From the NCBI GenBank assembly GCA_029552245.1, contig JAKPDW010000077.1, positions 1 through 64,000 on the forward strand: DNA of 64,000 nt, read 5' to 3'. Positions 52,151 through 61,005 of the stretch are shown piece by piece. A program made the translations under genes and the position numbers. Origin of the DNA: Deltaproteobacteria bacterium. Its GTDB lineage: Bacteria > Desulfobacterota > Desulfomonilia > UBA1062. Below the pieces are notes generated by a model that searched no databases, had not been told where the DNA came from, and saw only the letters and a program-made list of their open reading frames with translations. Position 1 is the first letter of the stretch. Each line of letters opens with the position of its first letter.

Positions 52151-52801
52151 ATGCGACCAGTGCACGACACCGGGAGGATTTCTGGGCGGCACGGCGCCAA
52201 GAGCGGCTTCACGCTGATAGAGGTGGCCTTCGTCATGGTGATCCTCGGGCTGCTCATCGGGCTGGGTGCGCAACTCCTCCCCATGCTCGTCAAGCAGAAC
52301 AAGCTCAAGGACAACCGCGTCCTCGTGAAGGAGGCGAAGACGGCCGTCATCGGGTATGCGCTCGCGACCGGCAGGCTCCCCTATGCGAGCGCGAACACGG
52401 GCGGAAACGAGAGCGCAGGCAGGCTGAACGGGTACCTGCCGTGGGCCACCCTCGGCATACCGGGGAAGGACCCCTACAGCACCACCCTGTTCTACGCCGT
52501 CGACTCCCACCTGTGCTCGACGACCTCTGCGGCCCAGCTCAAGACCCGCCTGGCGGACCTCATCTCAGGGACCCTCACCCCCGACCTCTTCAGCGACGGG
52601 ACGAACATCAAGGCGGCGTTCATCGTGCTCTCGGCGGGCGAGGACTTCAGGGTGAACCCGCCGAACGACGACAACAACAACACCATCGTGGATATCTTCG
52701 ACAACAACCGCTTCGCATCGCCGTACGAGCCGTTCACTGCATCCTACGACGACGTCCTCGAGGCGGTGAGCCTCGCGTATCTCCACGGCCTCCTCCCCTG
52801 A
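52151..52801 (+). CDS. Type IV prepilin (MshC/MshD-like)
   Basis: A 216-residue prepilin with a 19-residue leader (ending GAKSG) and the mature N-terminus FTLIEVAFVMVILGLLI, with Glu+5 at position 24. The C-terminal half is rich in Asn/Asp/Thr (NDDNNNTIVDIFDNN) and has one cysteine. The gene begins one base after the platform-protein stop, with GGAGG inside that gene, so it is translationally coupled. Its sequence differs clearly from the other two pilins in the locus. Confidence 0.9.
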   Translation: MRPVHDTGRISGRHGAKSGFTLIEVAFVMVILGLLIGLGAQLLPMLVKQNKLKDNRVLVKEAKTAVIGYALATGRLPYASANTGGNESAGRLNGYLPWATLGIPGKDPYSTTLFYAVDSHLCSTTSAAQLKTRLADLISGTLTPDLFSDGTNIKAAFIVLSAGEDFRVNPPNDDNNNTIVDIFDNNRFASPYEPFTASYDDVLEAVSLAYLHGLLP

Positions 52802-52885
52802 GACCCGCCGGAGACCCCGACCTTATCGTCAAGAATGGCTGGGCGCCTGCCGAAACGATGGGAAACGGCTTCGGGAGAAGCAGTA

Positions 52886-54301
52886 ATGCGCCTTTGGGCT
52901 GCGAGGGGAAAGAAAGGGTACGCCGCGCTCCTCGGCGATGCCGACCACCGTGTCGCGCGGTACAGGATCGAGGGCGGGGCATGCGTGCTCGAGCGCGTCC
53001 AGGTCGTGGACACCCAGACCCTCTGCAAGCTCGCCACGAGACATCCCGGGGTGCGCGTCTGTATCTGTGCGCGGTCGGTCTACTCCGACATCGGAGAGTT
53101 CTCGCGTGTCTCCGAGGCCGCGGCCAAGGCCCACATCAAGACCACCGTCGACAAGATCGGCCTGTTCAGGGAGGAATACCGGATCTCCGCCATAAAGCTC
53201 GAGGATACGGACGATCTCAAGGGGAAGTATTCTTTCCTGGTCCTGCCCCTGTCCAACCTGAGCCCTCTCGGCATGCTCGACGAGGACAACGCGGTGGTGG
53301 AGGCGTGCTGCCCGGTGGAGGCGGCCCTGGCCGAGACGCTCAGGCTCTTCGAGAAGTCCATGGCCCTGCTCGTGGCCCAAGACGCACGGCATATCCGCAT
53401 CATCGCAGCCAAAGACGGGGTCATCTATTACCTGATCACCGTGAATGCCGCAGAATCCTTCGACCCCGTCGCGGAGACCGTATCGGGCATCAAGGAGATC
53501 ACCTCCCTGCTCGCCGGCACCCACAGGGAGAAAGTCGCCAAGATCTATCTCCTCGGCGCCGGGGAGGTTTCCCCATCCGATCTGGAGAGGCACGGCGTGG
53601 AGGTGGCAGGGGTCCCCGCGGCATTCGCTCCCGACACGGGCATCGAGTATGCATGCCTGTTCGGGACCGCGATGGGTCCCCGGTACGACTTCACCACCGA
53701 CAGGCTTCGAACCACCAGGACGCTCGTGAGGTTCTCACGCATCTCCATGGTGTGTTCCCTTCTCATGATCGTCATGAGCGCCGTGTGGCTTGGTCTCGCA
53801 TCCATCAACCATTCGAGCGCACGTTTTCTCGAGGCCAGGGCCGTGCAGGAATCGCGCAAGGTCTCCACCCTCGTGGGACGGCTCGAGAAGAGTGCATCCA
53901 CGGTGAACCTGAACGTGGACGTCTCCAGGATCAACGAGCTCATGAAGACCTACCGGGACTTCCAGAGCGAGCCGAGGTTCGATTCCCTCGTCGAGGCGGT
54001 CTGTGAGCTCATGCCCGAACACGTCTATCTCACGAGGGTCGCGCTCGAGAGAGGTACCCAGGGCCAGGGGGGCCAATCCCCCCGAGTGATCCCCGAGGCT
54101 GTCGAAGGCCAGAGGACGGCGCTGTCCAAGTCGTTCGGCCTCACCGTGGAAGGGCTCGTGAACGTCGCATACCCCGATTCGAAGACCGTCTTCTCGAGGA
54201 TCGTGTCCAGGATGAACTCCACGTACCAGGTCAAGAACGCCTCCTTCAGGCACACAGACGATACGAGCTGGTTCAAGCTCGAGTGCGAGGTGATGCCGTG
54301 A
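52886..54301 (+). CDS. PilM-PilN fusion-like pilus assembly protein (MshI-like plus PilN)
   Basis: A 471-residue protein. Residues 1-275 resemble the actin-like ATPase PilM/MshI (RLWAARGKKGYAALL, HIKTTVDKIGLF, AQDARHIRIIAAKDGVIYYL, KIYLLGAGEVSPSDL), although the nucleotide-binding motifs are poorly kept. A membrane helix follows at about 286-307, then a coiled-coil stretch and a periplasmic domain ending in a ferredoxin-like fold (FGLTVEGLVNVAYPDSKTVFSRIVSRM), typical of PilN. Normally these are two genes, here one chain. ATG 52886 is chosen from GGGAG upstream. It overlaps the next gene as GTGA. Confidence 0.82.
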   Translation: MRLWAARGKKGYAALLGDADHRVARYRIEGGACVLERVQVVDTQTLCKLATRHPGVRVCICARSVYSDIGEFSRVSEAAAKAHIKTTVDKIGLFREEYRISAIKLEDTDDLKGKYSFLVLPLSNLSPLGMLDEDNAVVEACCPVEAALAETLRLFEKSMALLVAQDARHIRIIAAKDGVIYYLITVNAAESFDPVAETVSGIKEITSLLAGTHREKVAKIYLLGAGEVSPSDLERHGVEVAGVPAAFAPDTGIEYACLFGTAMGPRYDFTTDRLRTTRTLVRFSRISMVCSLLMIVMSAVWLGLASINHSSARFLEARAVQESRKVSTLVGRLEKSASTVNLNVDVSRINELMKTYRDFQSEPRFDSLVEAVCELMPEHVYLTRVALERGTQGQGGQSPRVIPEAVEGQRTALSKSFGLTVEGLVNVAYPDSKTVFSRIVSRMNSTYQVKNASFRHTDDTSWFKLECEVMP

Positions 54302-54693
54302 GGTACTTCAAGGCTGCCGTGGCGCTCGGCCTCCTGGGCGCGCTCTTGCTTACCGTATCGGTCACGCTGCACCGCCAGAGCGTCCGGAACCTCTCGCGGG
54401 AGAAGGCGAGACTGGCCTACCTCACTACCATGGCCGGCCAGACGGCCGTGTACGAGGAAAAGCTCGAATCGGTCAAGAAGACCATGCCGAAGCTCGAGCT
54501 CCTCGCGGCCGGCGGGTCCGCCCAGATCGACTACGAGATCAGCATGACCGACAACGACCTCTCGCGCCTCATGGAAAAGACTAGGGACACGTACGCAGAC
54601 GGGATCTTCTTCCTGGAAAGCGCCGTTGCGGAGAGCACCTCCTTCGGAATCTCGGTGACCATGAAGGGCTTCAAGCTCGGGGGGAACCCGTGA
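54298..54693 (+). CDS. PilO/MshJ-like pilus assembly protein
   Basis: A 131-residue bitopic protein: a membrane helix (about 5-24, AAVALGLLGALLLTVSVTLH), a coiled coil (about 28-65) and a small alpha/beta domain with FFLESAVAESTSFGISVTMKGF. The layout and position between PilN-like and PilP-like genes identify it as the PilO-type alignment-complex subunit, although it is shorter than usual PilO (about 200). The GTG start overlaps the previous stop by four bases; the stop overlaps the next start likewise. Confidence 0.78.
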   Translation: MRYFKAAVALGLLGALLLTVSVTLHRQSVRNLSREKARLAYLTTMAGQTAVYEEKLESVKKTMPKLELLAAGGSAQIDYEISMTDNDLSRLMEKTRDTYADGIFFLESAVAESTSFGISVTMKGFKLGGNP

Positions 54694-55154
54694 CGATGAA
54701 GATAGACAACAGGCTCCTCGTGCTCTTCGCCCCGCATGCCGCGGCGCTGGCCGCCGTCGCCGCGGTCCTCTTCCTGATGCCGGCCGAGGCGCCCTACCGG
54801 GTCGAGAGACCGGAGATCCTGACGTTCATCGATCAACTCCACTCCGTGACCTTGACCGAGAGGCAACCTGAGGGCCGCTCGGGAGTCAAGGACGTGTTCA
54901 GGCACGAGTGGACCGTGTGGGGTCACGTCCCTGGGGAAGGCATGCAGGCGCGCGGCAATCCCACGGAGAAGGAAAGCGTCGAGGTAAGCCTCGTCGTGGA
55001 CGAGGGACCTGACGGTTATTGCATCATCAACGGAAAGAGGATGGAGACAGGTCACAAAGCGGACGGTTTCACCGTCGAATCCATCCAGAAAGACAGGGTG
55101 ACCATCGTCCGCACAAACGGGACCAGGGAGACATACCATGTCAAGCCATACTAG
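54690..55154 (+). CDS. PilP/MshK/GspB-like pilus assembly protein
   Basis: A 154-residue protein with an N-terminal membrane helix (about 11-30) and a periplasmic domain. The C-terminal part (GYCIINGKRMETGHKADGFTV, then ESIQKDRVTIVRTNG) has the HR-domain pattern of GspC/GspB/MshK proteins that contact the secretin. The start is GTG 54690 (GTGA overlap) or ATG 54696. The stop lies 17 bases inside the secretin gene. Confidence 0.78.
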   Translation: MTMKIDNRLLVLFAPHAAALAAVAAVLFLMPAEAPYRVERPEILTFIDQLHSVTLTERQPEGRSGVKDVFRHEWTVWGHVPGEGMQARGNPTEKESVEVSLVVDEGPDGYCIINGKRMETGHKADGFTVESIQKDRVTIVRTNGTRETYHVKPY

Positions 55155-56766
55155 GGGGATCACAGCGTTGACCGTCTGTCTTACGTCCCTTGCGCTCCTG
55201 TGCTCGTGCGCAGTGGACAGGGCCATGAAGCGCGAGTCGCCCGTCATCGAGAAGGAGATGGCGAGTAAGGCGCAGGTCGAACCGAGGCCGCAGGCACCCA
55301 TGAGGGTGGAGCCCAAGGAAGCGCCCCACGACCCGCTCAAAGGCAAGACCATAACGCTCACCGCCAAGAACGCTCCTTTCTCGGAAATCTACGCGGCCAT
55401 CGCCCAGAAGGCGGGGCTCGACCTCGTGATCGATTCACGGCTCATAAGCGCCCAACCCGAGCTCTCCACCACGGCCGCGCAGGTCCCATCCGGCGTGCAA
55501 GGCCAGTCGATGCAGCCTGCGGGGGCGCGGCGGTCCAAGATCGAGGTGCCGACGGTGTCCATCACGTTCACGAAGACGCCCCTGGACGAGGCGCTCTCAA
55601 GCGTCGACCATGCGCTCCACCTCTTCTCCAGCGTGAAGAGGAACACCCTGCACGTGAAGGGCACGGAGTCGAGGACGTTTTCGCTGACCTTCCTCTCCTC
55701 GCAGAAGGAGACCACGATCAGGGTGGGCGGCGACGTGATAGGGAGCAGTTACCTCGGATCGTCGTCGGGATCGTCATCGGGGTCGTCAGGGTCGTCCTCG
55801 GGCGATACGCTCAAGGGAGAGTTCTCGATCAAGGACACCGTCACGCCATCCTCGAAGGACATCTTCGCCCAGGTCGAGGAGACGGTGAAGTCATGCCTCA
55901 GCCCGTACGGGACCTATTCCCTCAACAGGGCGCTGGGATTCCTCGAGATCAACGACATGAGGGACACCATCGAGCGGATCGACGCCTACATCAAGACCCT
56001 CAAGGCGCACTACAACTCCCAGGTGCTCATCACGGCCAAGGTCATCGAGGTCTCGCTCAAGGACACGAGCAGGTACGGCATCGACTGGAGCAGCATACAC
56101 GGAACCATCAGGGACTACGCCTTCAACCCCATCAGCCAGCACCTCTCCCTCGACACCAGCACGCTCACGCCGGCCCTCGAGATCCAGGTGGGGTCGTCCA
56201 AGCACGGCTTTGACGCCGCCTTGAACGCCCTTGCCGAGTTCGGGGACATCAAGGTGCTGTCGAACCCCCGCATCAGGGTGACGAACGGCCAGAGCGCCCT
56301 CATCAGCGTCGGGACGAGTTCCTCGTACATCCAGGAGATCAAGGTCACGACCACGAGCGTGGAAGGCGGGTCGACGGTCATCACGCCCGAGGTCACCGTG
56401 GGGTCCATCTTCGACGGCGTCATGCTCGGCGTCGTGCCGAGCATCGACCTCGACAACTACGCGGTCAACCTGAGCATCACCCCGATCAAGAGCCGGATCG
56501 TGACGCTCGAGGAACGCACCGTGCACGACAACCTCTACACGCTGCCCAAGGTGGACCTCGAGGAGGTCTCGTCGCAGATCAGGGTCAAGAGCGGGAACAT
56601 CATCGCGCTCGGGGGCCTCATCAGCAAGGACCTTGCGACCGAGAACACGAAGGTCCCCATCCTCGGCGACATCCCGTACCTCGGCTACCTGTTCAAGCAG
56701 GAGAGCAAGTCCGTGCGGACCGCCGAGCTCGTGATCCTCCTGGAGCCCGTGATCCTCTCCGAGTGA
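55138..56766 (+). CDS. mshL: Pilus secretin lipoprotein (MshL/PilQ family)
   Basis: A 542-residue outer-membrane channel subunit. Lipoprotein signal with C24 in LLCSCAV. An N0/STN-like domain (KTITLTAKNAPFSEIYAAIAQKAGLDLVID) and a second N-domain follow, interrupted by a Ser/Gly low-complexity linker (about 204-222). The C-terminal secretin core (about 290-540) includes VLITAKVIEVSLKDTSRYGIDW, FGDIKVLSNPRIRVTNGQSALI, VKSGNIIALGGLISKD and VPILGDIPYLGYLFK. Lipid modification and size fit MshL better than PilQ. It is the last gene of the pilus operon. Confidence 0.93.
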   Translation: MSSHTRGITALTVCLTSLALLCSCAVDRAMKRESPVIEKEMASKAQVEPRPQAPMRVEPKEAPHDPLKGKTITLTAKNAPFSEIYAAIAQKAGLDLVIDSRLISAQPELSTTAAQVPSGVQGQSMQPAGARRSKIEVPTVSITFTKTPLDEALSSVDHALHLFSSVKRNTLHVKGTESRTFSLTFLSSQKETTIRVGGDVIGSSYLGSSSGSSSGSSGSSSGDTLKGEFSIKDTVTPSSKDIFAQVEETVKSCLSPYGTYSLNRALGFLEINDMRDTIERIDAYIKTLKAHYNSQVLITAKVIEVSLKDTSRYGIDWSSIHGTIRDYAFNPISQHLSLDTSTLTPALEIQVGSSKHGFDAALNALAEFGDIKVLSNPRIRVTNGQSALISVGTSSSYIQEIKVTTTSVEGGSTVITPEVTVGSIFDGVMLGVVPSIDLDNYAVNLSITPIKSRIVTLEERTVHDNLYTLPKVDLEEVSSQIRVKSGNIIALGGLISKDLATENTKVPILGDIPYLGYLFKQESKSVRTAELVILLEPVILSE

Positions 56767-56772
56767 GGCCCC

Positions 56773-57630
56773 TCACGACCCGGACAGGGCCATGAGCGCC
56801 TCCACGAGCCCTGCGTCAGGCTGACCGGTGCATCCGCCGAGGCGGATCCCGGGCTTTATGCGCTCACCGTGGAAATCGGAGCCCGCGCTCACCCACAGGC
56901 CGAGGGTGCGCGCCGCCTCCACGAGGCGGAGTTCCTGTCTTCCCGTGTGGTGCGTGCTGTACGCCTCGATCCCCCTGAGCCCCTCGGGCACGAGGCGCTC
57001 AAGCGACTCGACCGGTATGTCGCAGGGGTGTGCGAGCACGAGGATCCCCCTCCCCGCGAGGAGCCTCATGGTGTCCACGAGCCCGGGCAGGGCCCGCCTC
57101 ACGATCTCGCCCACGTCGCCCAGGGCGTAGTCCTGGTAGAAGCTCATGTACGGCGAGGACGCCTTGGGGCCCTCGAGGTAGGGTGCAAGCCTCGGGTCGT
57201 GCCTGTTCCTCCTCAACAGGGCGTCGAGCAGGGACACCCCGGTCGGCATGGACGAGCCCCACCCGTCAACGTCCTCGGCCCCGACCGAGAAGCCCATCCC
57301 CGTGAAGACCTCGATGACCTCGTGAGCCCTTTCCCAGGCACGCCTGCACGTCTCCTCGAGGAAGGCGCCGAGCACCCTGTCCGACGGCTCGAACCCGTAG
57401 AGGAGGAGATGGCGCTCCTCGCCCTCGAAGACCGTGGAGATCTCCACCCCCGTGAACAGGCGCACGCCGCGGGTCGATGCGATCAGCCGGGACTCGCGCG
57501 CCGCGGTCACATCCATGTGGTCGGTGAAGGCTATCCCTCTCAGCCCCGCCGCGCCCGCCATCTCGACGAGGGCGGCAGGGTCGTGTTGCCCGTCCGACGA
57601 ATATCGGGTATGGATGTGCAGGTCGTACAC
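56773..57630 (-). CDS. PHP-domain phosphoesterase (histidinol-phosphatase-like)
   Basis: A 285-residue PHP protein with a GTG start: YDLHIHTRYSSDG at the N-terminus, FTDHMDVT, VEISTVFEGE, LAHPCDIPVE and GSDFHGERIKPG near the end supply the metal ligands. It is more like the stand-alone PHP hydrolases/histidinol phosphatases than the TrpH-like protein at 21568. It converges on the pilus operon with only six bases between stops, and is divergent from the LOG gene. The substrate is unknown. Confidence 0.85.
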   Translation of the reverse strand: MYDLHIHTRYSSDGQHDPAALVEMAGAAGLRGIAFTDHMDVTAARESRLIASTRGVRLFTGVEISTVFEGEERHLLLYGFEPSDRVLGAFLEETCRRAWERAHEVIEVFTGMGFSVGAEDVDGWGSSMPTGVSLLDALLRRNRHDPRLAPYLEGPKASSPYMSFYQDYALGDVGEIVRRALPGLVDTMRLLAGRGILVLAHPCDIPVESLERLVPEGLRGIEAYSTHHTGRQELRLVEAARTLGLWVSAGSDFHGERIKPGIRLGGCTGQPDAGLVEALMALSGS

Positions 57631-57654
57631 GGCGGCTCAATGCTAGCATCACCG

Positions 57655-57683
57655 TTGCCGATAGGGCAAACAGACGCTATCGT
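57655..57683 (+). promoter_or_regulatory. Promoter of the LOG-family gene
   Basis: TTGCCG (57655-57660), 17 bases and TATCGT (57678-57683), followed by GGAGGG (57687-57692) five bases before the GTG at 57698. The leader would be very short. Confidence 0.55.
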
Positions 57684-57697
57684 TTTGGAGGGCGGAC

Positions 57698-58348
57698 GTG
57701 AAAGGCGAGCAGTACCTCATAGACCAGATCAAGCCCCAGGAATCCTGGAGGGTGTTCAGGATCATGGCCGAGTTCGTGGACGGCATCGAACAGCTCACCC
57801 CCCTGGAACCGGCGGTCACGATCTTCGGGTCGGCCAGGACGAAACCGGGGGAGAAGTTCTACGTGATGGCCGAGACCCTGGGCCGCCTGCTCGCCGAGGA
57901 GGGGTTCACGGTGATCACCGGCGGGGGGCCTGGGATCATGGAGGCGGCGAACAAGGGGGCGTTCGAGGCAGGGGGCCAGTCCGTCGGGCTCAACATAGTG
58001 CTCCCCTTCGAGCAGAAGCTCAACCCCTACACCACGATCCACATCAACTTCCGCTATTTCTTCGTGCGCAAGGTCATGTTCGTGAAGTACGCCATGAGCT
58101 ATGTCATCTTCCCGGGCGGCTTCGGGACCATGGACGAGCTCTTCGAGGCCCTCACCCTCATCCAGACGGACAAGCTCAAACCCTTTCCCGTGATCCTCGT
58201 CGGCTCCGACTACTGGGCGGGGCTCCTGGAATGGATAAACGAGACCATGCTGGGTGCGAACATGATCTCGCCCGAGGACAGGACCATCTTCACCCTCGTC
58301 GACTCGCCCAAGGACGCCCTGGAGATCATCAAGAACTCGAAGGTTTGA
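57698..58348 (+). CDS. LOG-family protein (cytokinin riboside 5'-monophosphate phosphoribohydrolase-like)
   Basis: A 216-residue Rossmann-fold protein of the TIGR00730/LOG family. It shows VTIFGSARTKPGEKFY, the glycine loop TGGGPGIMEAANKGA and the signature PGGFGTMDELFEALTLIQT, with the catalytic Arg/Glu region. LOG enzymes release the base from nucleoside 5'-monophosphates; many bacterial members act in purine salvage or are uncharacterised. GTG start with a good ribosome-binding site. It converges with proC after 24 bases. Confidence 0.92.
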   Translation: MKGEQYLIDQIKPQESWRVFRIMAEFVDGIEQLTPLEPAVTIFGSARTKPGEKFYVMAETLGRLLAEEGFTVITGGGPGIMEAANKGAFEAGGQSVGLNIVLPFEQKLNPYTTIHINFRYFFVRKVMFVKYAMSYVIFPGGFGTMDELFEALTLIQTDKLKPFPVILVGSDYWAGLLEWINETMLGANMISPEDRTIFTLVDSPKDALEIIKNSKV

Positions 58349-58372
58349 CACCCCCGGGGGCAACCGGGGAGG

Positions 58373-59179
58373 TCACCACCCCTCGGAGATCTCCCGCGCC
58401 TTCAGCCAGGCGGCCCTCACCGCCTCCATGACCGACGACCTGAAGGCCCCCGCCTCAAGCGCGGCGATCCCCTCGATGGTGGTTCCGCCGGGCGAGGTCA
58501 CCATGTCCTTGAGCTGGCCGGGGTGCTTCTGAAGCCTGAGGGCCATCTCCGCCGCCCCCTTGAGCGTGGCCCCGGCGAGCATGTACGCCAGGTCCCTGGG
58601 CAGCCCAGAGCGCACGGCGCCGTCTGCGAGCGCCTCCAGGAAGACGAAACAGAAGGCGGGACCGGAGCCCGACAGCGCGGTGACCGCGTCGAGGTGGCGC
58701 TCGTCGAGCTCGATGCACATGCCCACCGACTCGAAGATGCGCCTGACCGCCGCGCGATCCTCCTCGGAACACGCGCCCGTGGCGCACATCACCGATGCGC
58801 CCTGCCCCACGAGGCAGCATGCGTTGGGCATCACCCTGACGATGCGGGATCCAGGCTTGAGCATTGCCTCGAGCGCCTTCAGGGGGACCCCGGCGGCGAT
58901 GCTCACCACGAGCCTGTCGGCATGCGCACCCTTCATCCCGGCGACGGCGTCTCTCACCTGTCCGGGCTTGACCGCGAGGACCACCACCTCGCAGAGGGAG
59001 GCGAGCTCGTGTGCGTCCTTCACCTTCCTCACGCCGTAGACCCTCGCCATGTGGTCCATGCGCGCCTCCACGATGTCCGTGCAGGCCACCGTCGAGGTCT
59101 CCACCGAGGATCTTCCGATCAACCCGGCCACGATCGCCTCGGCCATGTTCCCGGCGCCGACAAATCCGATGGAGAGCAT
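58373..59179 (-). CDS. proC: Pyrroline-5-carboxylate reductase
   Basis: A 268-residue enzyme making proline from pyrroline-5-carboxylate with NAD(P)H. The Rossmann start IGFVGAGNMAEAIVAGL, VVLAVKPGQV, SIAAGVPL, VRVMPNACCLVGQG and the signature region ALSGSGPAFCFVFLEALADGAV, then LVTSPGGTT-type TSPGGTTIEGI, define ProC. ATG 59179 matches the family start; an ATG at 59197 would add six residues. It has no evident operon partner. Confidence 0.96.
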   Translation of the reverse strand: MLSIGFVGAGNMAEAIVAGLIGRSSVETSTVACTDIVEARMDHMARVYGVRKVKDAHELASLCEVVVLAVKPGQVRDAVAGMKGAHADRLVVSIAAGVPLKALEAMLKPGSRIVRVMPNACCLVGQGASVMCATGACSEEDRAAVRRIFESVGMCIELDERHLDAVTALSGSGPAFCFVFLEALADGAVRSGLPRDLAYMLAGATLKGAAEMALRLQKHPGQLKDMVTSPGGTTIEGIAALEAGAFRSSVMEAVRAAWLKAREISEGW

Positions 59180-59310
59180 CTCCACCCCCTCGACCACAGA
59201 TCTGATCTCAGCGATGCCACACCGAGCCGTGCCGAGTCAACCGGCACATGCATGACGACGAGGCCCGCGACGCTCAACTCGCGACCTCGATCTTCCGATA
59301 TCCTCTACGT

Positions 59311-60171
59311 ATGGACCATTCACGCTACCTCAGCAAGATCAAGGGATACTTCTTCGAGGAATCCACCATCACCCTGGGTACGGGCCACACCCAGAGGACC
59401 CAGCGGGTGAAGAACTACTGCATCGCCGAGCAGGTGGACGACGAGAAGGTCCGCCTCACCTTCCTCGGGAACGAGGGCAAGCCGACCGGTATCGTGATCG
59501 AGCTCCCGATCGACGAGTTTCTCAGGCGGTACACCCTCGACCCCGAGTACCGCGTCAAGACCAAGGAAGAGGCCGAACACGACCGCCACATCGCACTGGC
59601 CGAGAAGCACAGGGCAAGGGGCGAACACTATTCGGCCGAGTTCGAGTACACCAAGGCGCTCAAGATCGACCCGGACAGCATCAGGGCGAACTTCGGCATC
59701 GGCACCCTGTACATGGAGATGGGCGACACCGAGAAGGCCAAGGATGTCTTCAGGAAGCTCTCCGAGATCGAGGCCATCTTCGACGAGGAGAACAAGCACA
59801 TCTTCAACGAGTTCGGCATCGAGCTCAGGAAGGCCAACATGGTGGAGGAGGCCCTGGCCAACTACAAGAAGGCGATCACCATATCCCCCGACGACGAGCA
59901 CCTCTACTTCAACGTGGCGCGCCTCCACTACGACAAGAGGGAATGGGAGACGGCACTCGCCTGGCTCCAGAAGGCCCTCGACCTGAACCCCGAATTCGCG
60001 GACGCCAAGCGCTTCAAGTCGCTCATCCTCAAGGAGATGGAGGCGGGCGCTGATCCCGGCACTGGGCGAGAAGGCGCCGGCGAGGCGAAAGAAGACGACG
60101 GCGAGCCCAACGTCCCGTCCACGCCCGGTCAGCCCGGCAGGAAAGCGCCGACGCCTCAAGGCAAGGCTTGA
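59311..60171 (+). CDS. TPR-repeat protein of unknown role
   Basis: A 286-residue cytoplasmic protein without signal or membrane segment. Residues 1-95 form an unfamiliar basic/beta-rich domain (YFFEESTITLGTGHTQRTQRV, VVELPIDEFLRRY-like IVIELPIDEFLRRY). Residues about 105-245 contain four TPRs (GEHYSAEFEYTKALKIDP, GDTEKAKDVFRKLSEIE, ALANYKKAITISP, WETALAWLQKALDLNP). The C-terminal 35 residues are disordered, rich in Gly, Pro and Glu. The ATG at 59311 is taken; a longer frame from 59248 is possible. A TATCCT box lies six bases before the ATG. Function unknown. Confidence 0.78.
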   Translation: MDHSRYLSKIKGYFFEESTITLGTGHTQRTQRVKNYCIAEQVDDEKVRLTFLGNEGKPTGIVIELPIDEFLRRYTLDPEYRVKTKEEAEHDRHIALAEKHRARGEHYSAEFEYTKALKIDPDSIRANFGIGTLYMEMGDTEKAKDVFRKLSEIEAIFDEENKHIFNEFGIELRKANMVEEALANYKKAITISPDDEHLYFNVARLHYDKREWETALAWLQKALDLNPEFADAKRFKSLILKEMEAGADPGTGREGAGEAKEDDGEPNVPSTPGQPGRKAPTPQGKA

Positions 60172-60483
60172 GAGGCCCGCCTGGGGCCGATCGCCGTATC
60201 CCGACATACCCGGGGCATGCACATCCCCTGCACGAGCCAAGGTGAGCCATGCCAGGCACCCGCGGTCTCGGGCGTACACGCAGGGACCTTTGCCGGGTGG
60301 ACACGCCCCTTTACCGGGAACACACAGGGTCCCGACGACGCCTCGACGCCGATGGCATCACCGCCCCTGTTCCGACCAGGACATGACCGCCTCTCTCGCT
60401 ACGGCGCCGGGCGATGGCGCCGCGATCCCTGACGCCTGTCCCGCAGGCAGGGTATCCCACGCGAGGCTCGTCCCCTTCCCGAT
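60172..60483. other. Left part of a 950-base intergenic region
   Basis: No gene is supported. A short tandem similarity is visible (ACACGC..CCTTT(G/A)CCGGG at about 60267-60320). Codon patterns on all frames are unlike the neighbouring genes, and no known structured RNA (RNase P, tmRNA, SRP) motif was recognised in 60172-60955. Confidence 0.4.
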
Positions 60484-60509
60484 AAAACCCCTGGGCGCAG
60501 CCCAAGGGG
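60484..60509 (-). terminator. Leftward intrinsic terminator without an assigned gene
   Basis: Read on the minus strand, CCCCTTGGGC and GCCCAGGGG form a nine-pair stem with one bulged base and a three-base loop, followed by TTTTATC (complement of 60484-60487). No annotated minus-strand gene lies upstream; the paired repeats at 60508-60598 do. Confidence 0.6.
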
Positions 60510-60598
60510 CGTCATCGGCGCGGTGCCTTCTTGCAGTACCCCAGCCGTACCGCTGCGGCCTGGAGCAGACCAGGCGTCATCGACGCGGTGACTTCTTG
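60508..60598 (-). repeat. Two 26-base repeats, each followed by a hairpin (minus-strand sense)
   Basis: GGCGTCATCGGCGCGGTG.. (60508-60533) and GGCGTCATCGACGCGGTG.. (60573-60598) match at 24 of 26 positions with a 65-base period. Read on the minus strand, each is followed directly by a hairpin: CCTGG/CCAGG after the first, and the terminator stem after the second. The array looks like two tandem small-RNA-like units. Confidence 0.6.
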
Positions 60599-60961
60599 TT
60601 CAAACCTTCGAGCGGATTTGGGCATCGTGAGGGCCAGGGTTACCAGGCGCGCCTTGCCACGCACACCGCCCTTTCGACGTCGCGCCGCACGCCCACAAGG
60701 CTCGCACCCCACAGACGGACAACGGGGTGCGGCGTGCAGGGAGAGGGCTTGAGACAGGCGCCGGCATGCCCCTTGTCTGGTGAACCGGTGCACGCTTCAC
60801 CCTCGGCGCCGCCTGGCGGCCGCCGCGTCCGAAGACGAGGCCGAGCCCCAGGCGGGGCGGCCACTCGTTGCTGACCGTCTTGACGCCCCTCGTGCACCTG
60901 AGCTCACGGCGCACCCCTTTCCCCACGGACGATCGGCCCAGGCGCCGGAGGCCGCATGAAC

Positions 60962-60989
60962 AAAAAAAAGCAGGTCATGGCTGACCTGC
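60962..60989 (-). terminator. Perfect leftward intrinsic terminator in front of rarA
   Basis: On the minus strand GCAGGTCA-GCCA-TGACCTGC (60989-60970) is followed by eight T residues (60969-60962). This is a textbook terminator, facing away from rarA. The only minus-strand candidate before it is the micro-ORF at 61006-61077 or a small RNA. Confidence 0.85.
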
Positions 60990-61005
60990 AACGTATGAGG
61001 AGGTT

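Noticed and set aside
60512-60793. 93-codon minus-strand gene
   Set aside because: Arg/Ala-rich composition, no ribosome-binding site, and it runs through the two direct repeats in different frames.
60172-60955. RNase P RNA, tmRNA or SRP RNA in the large gap
   Set aside because: None of the conserved sequence blocks of these RNAs could be found on either strand.
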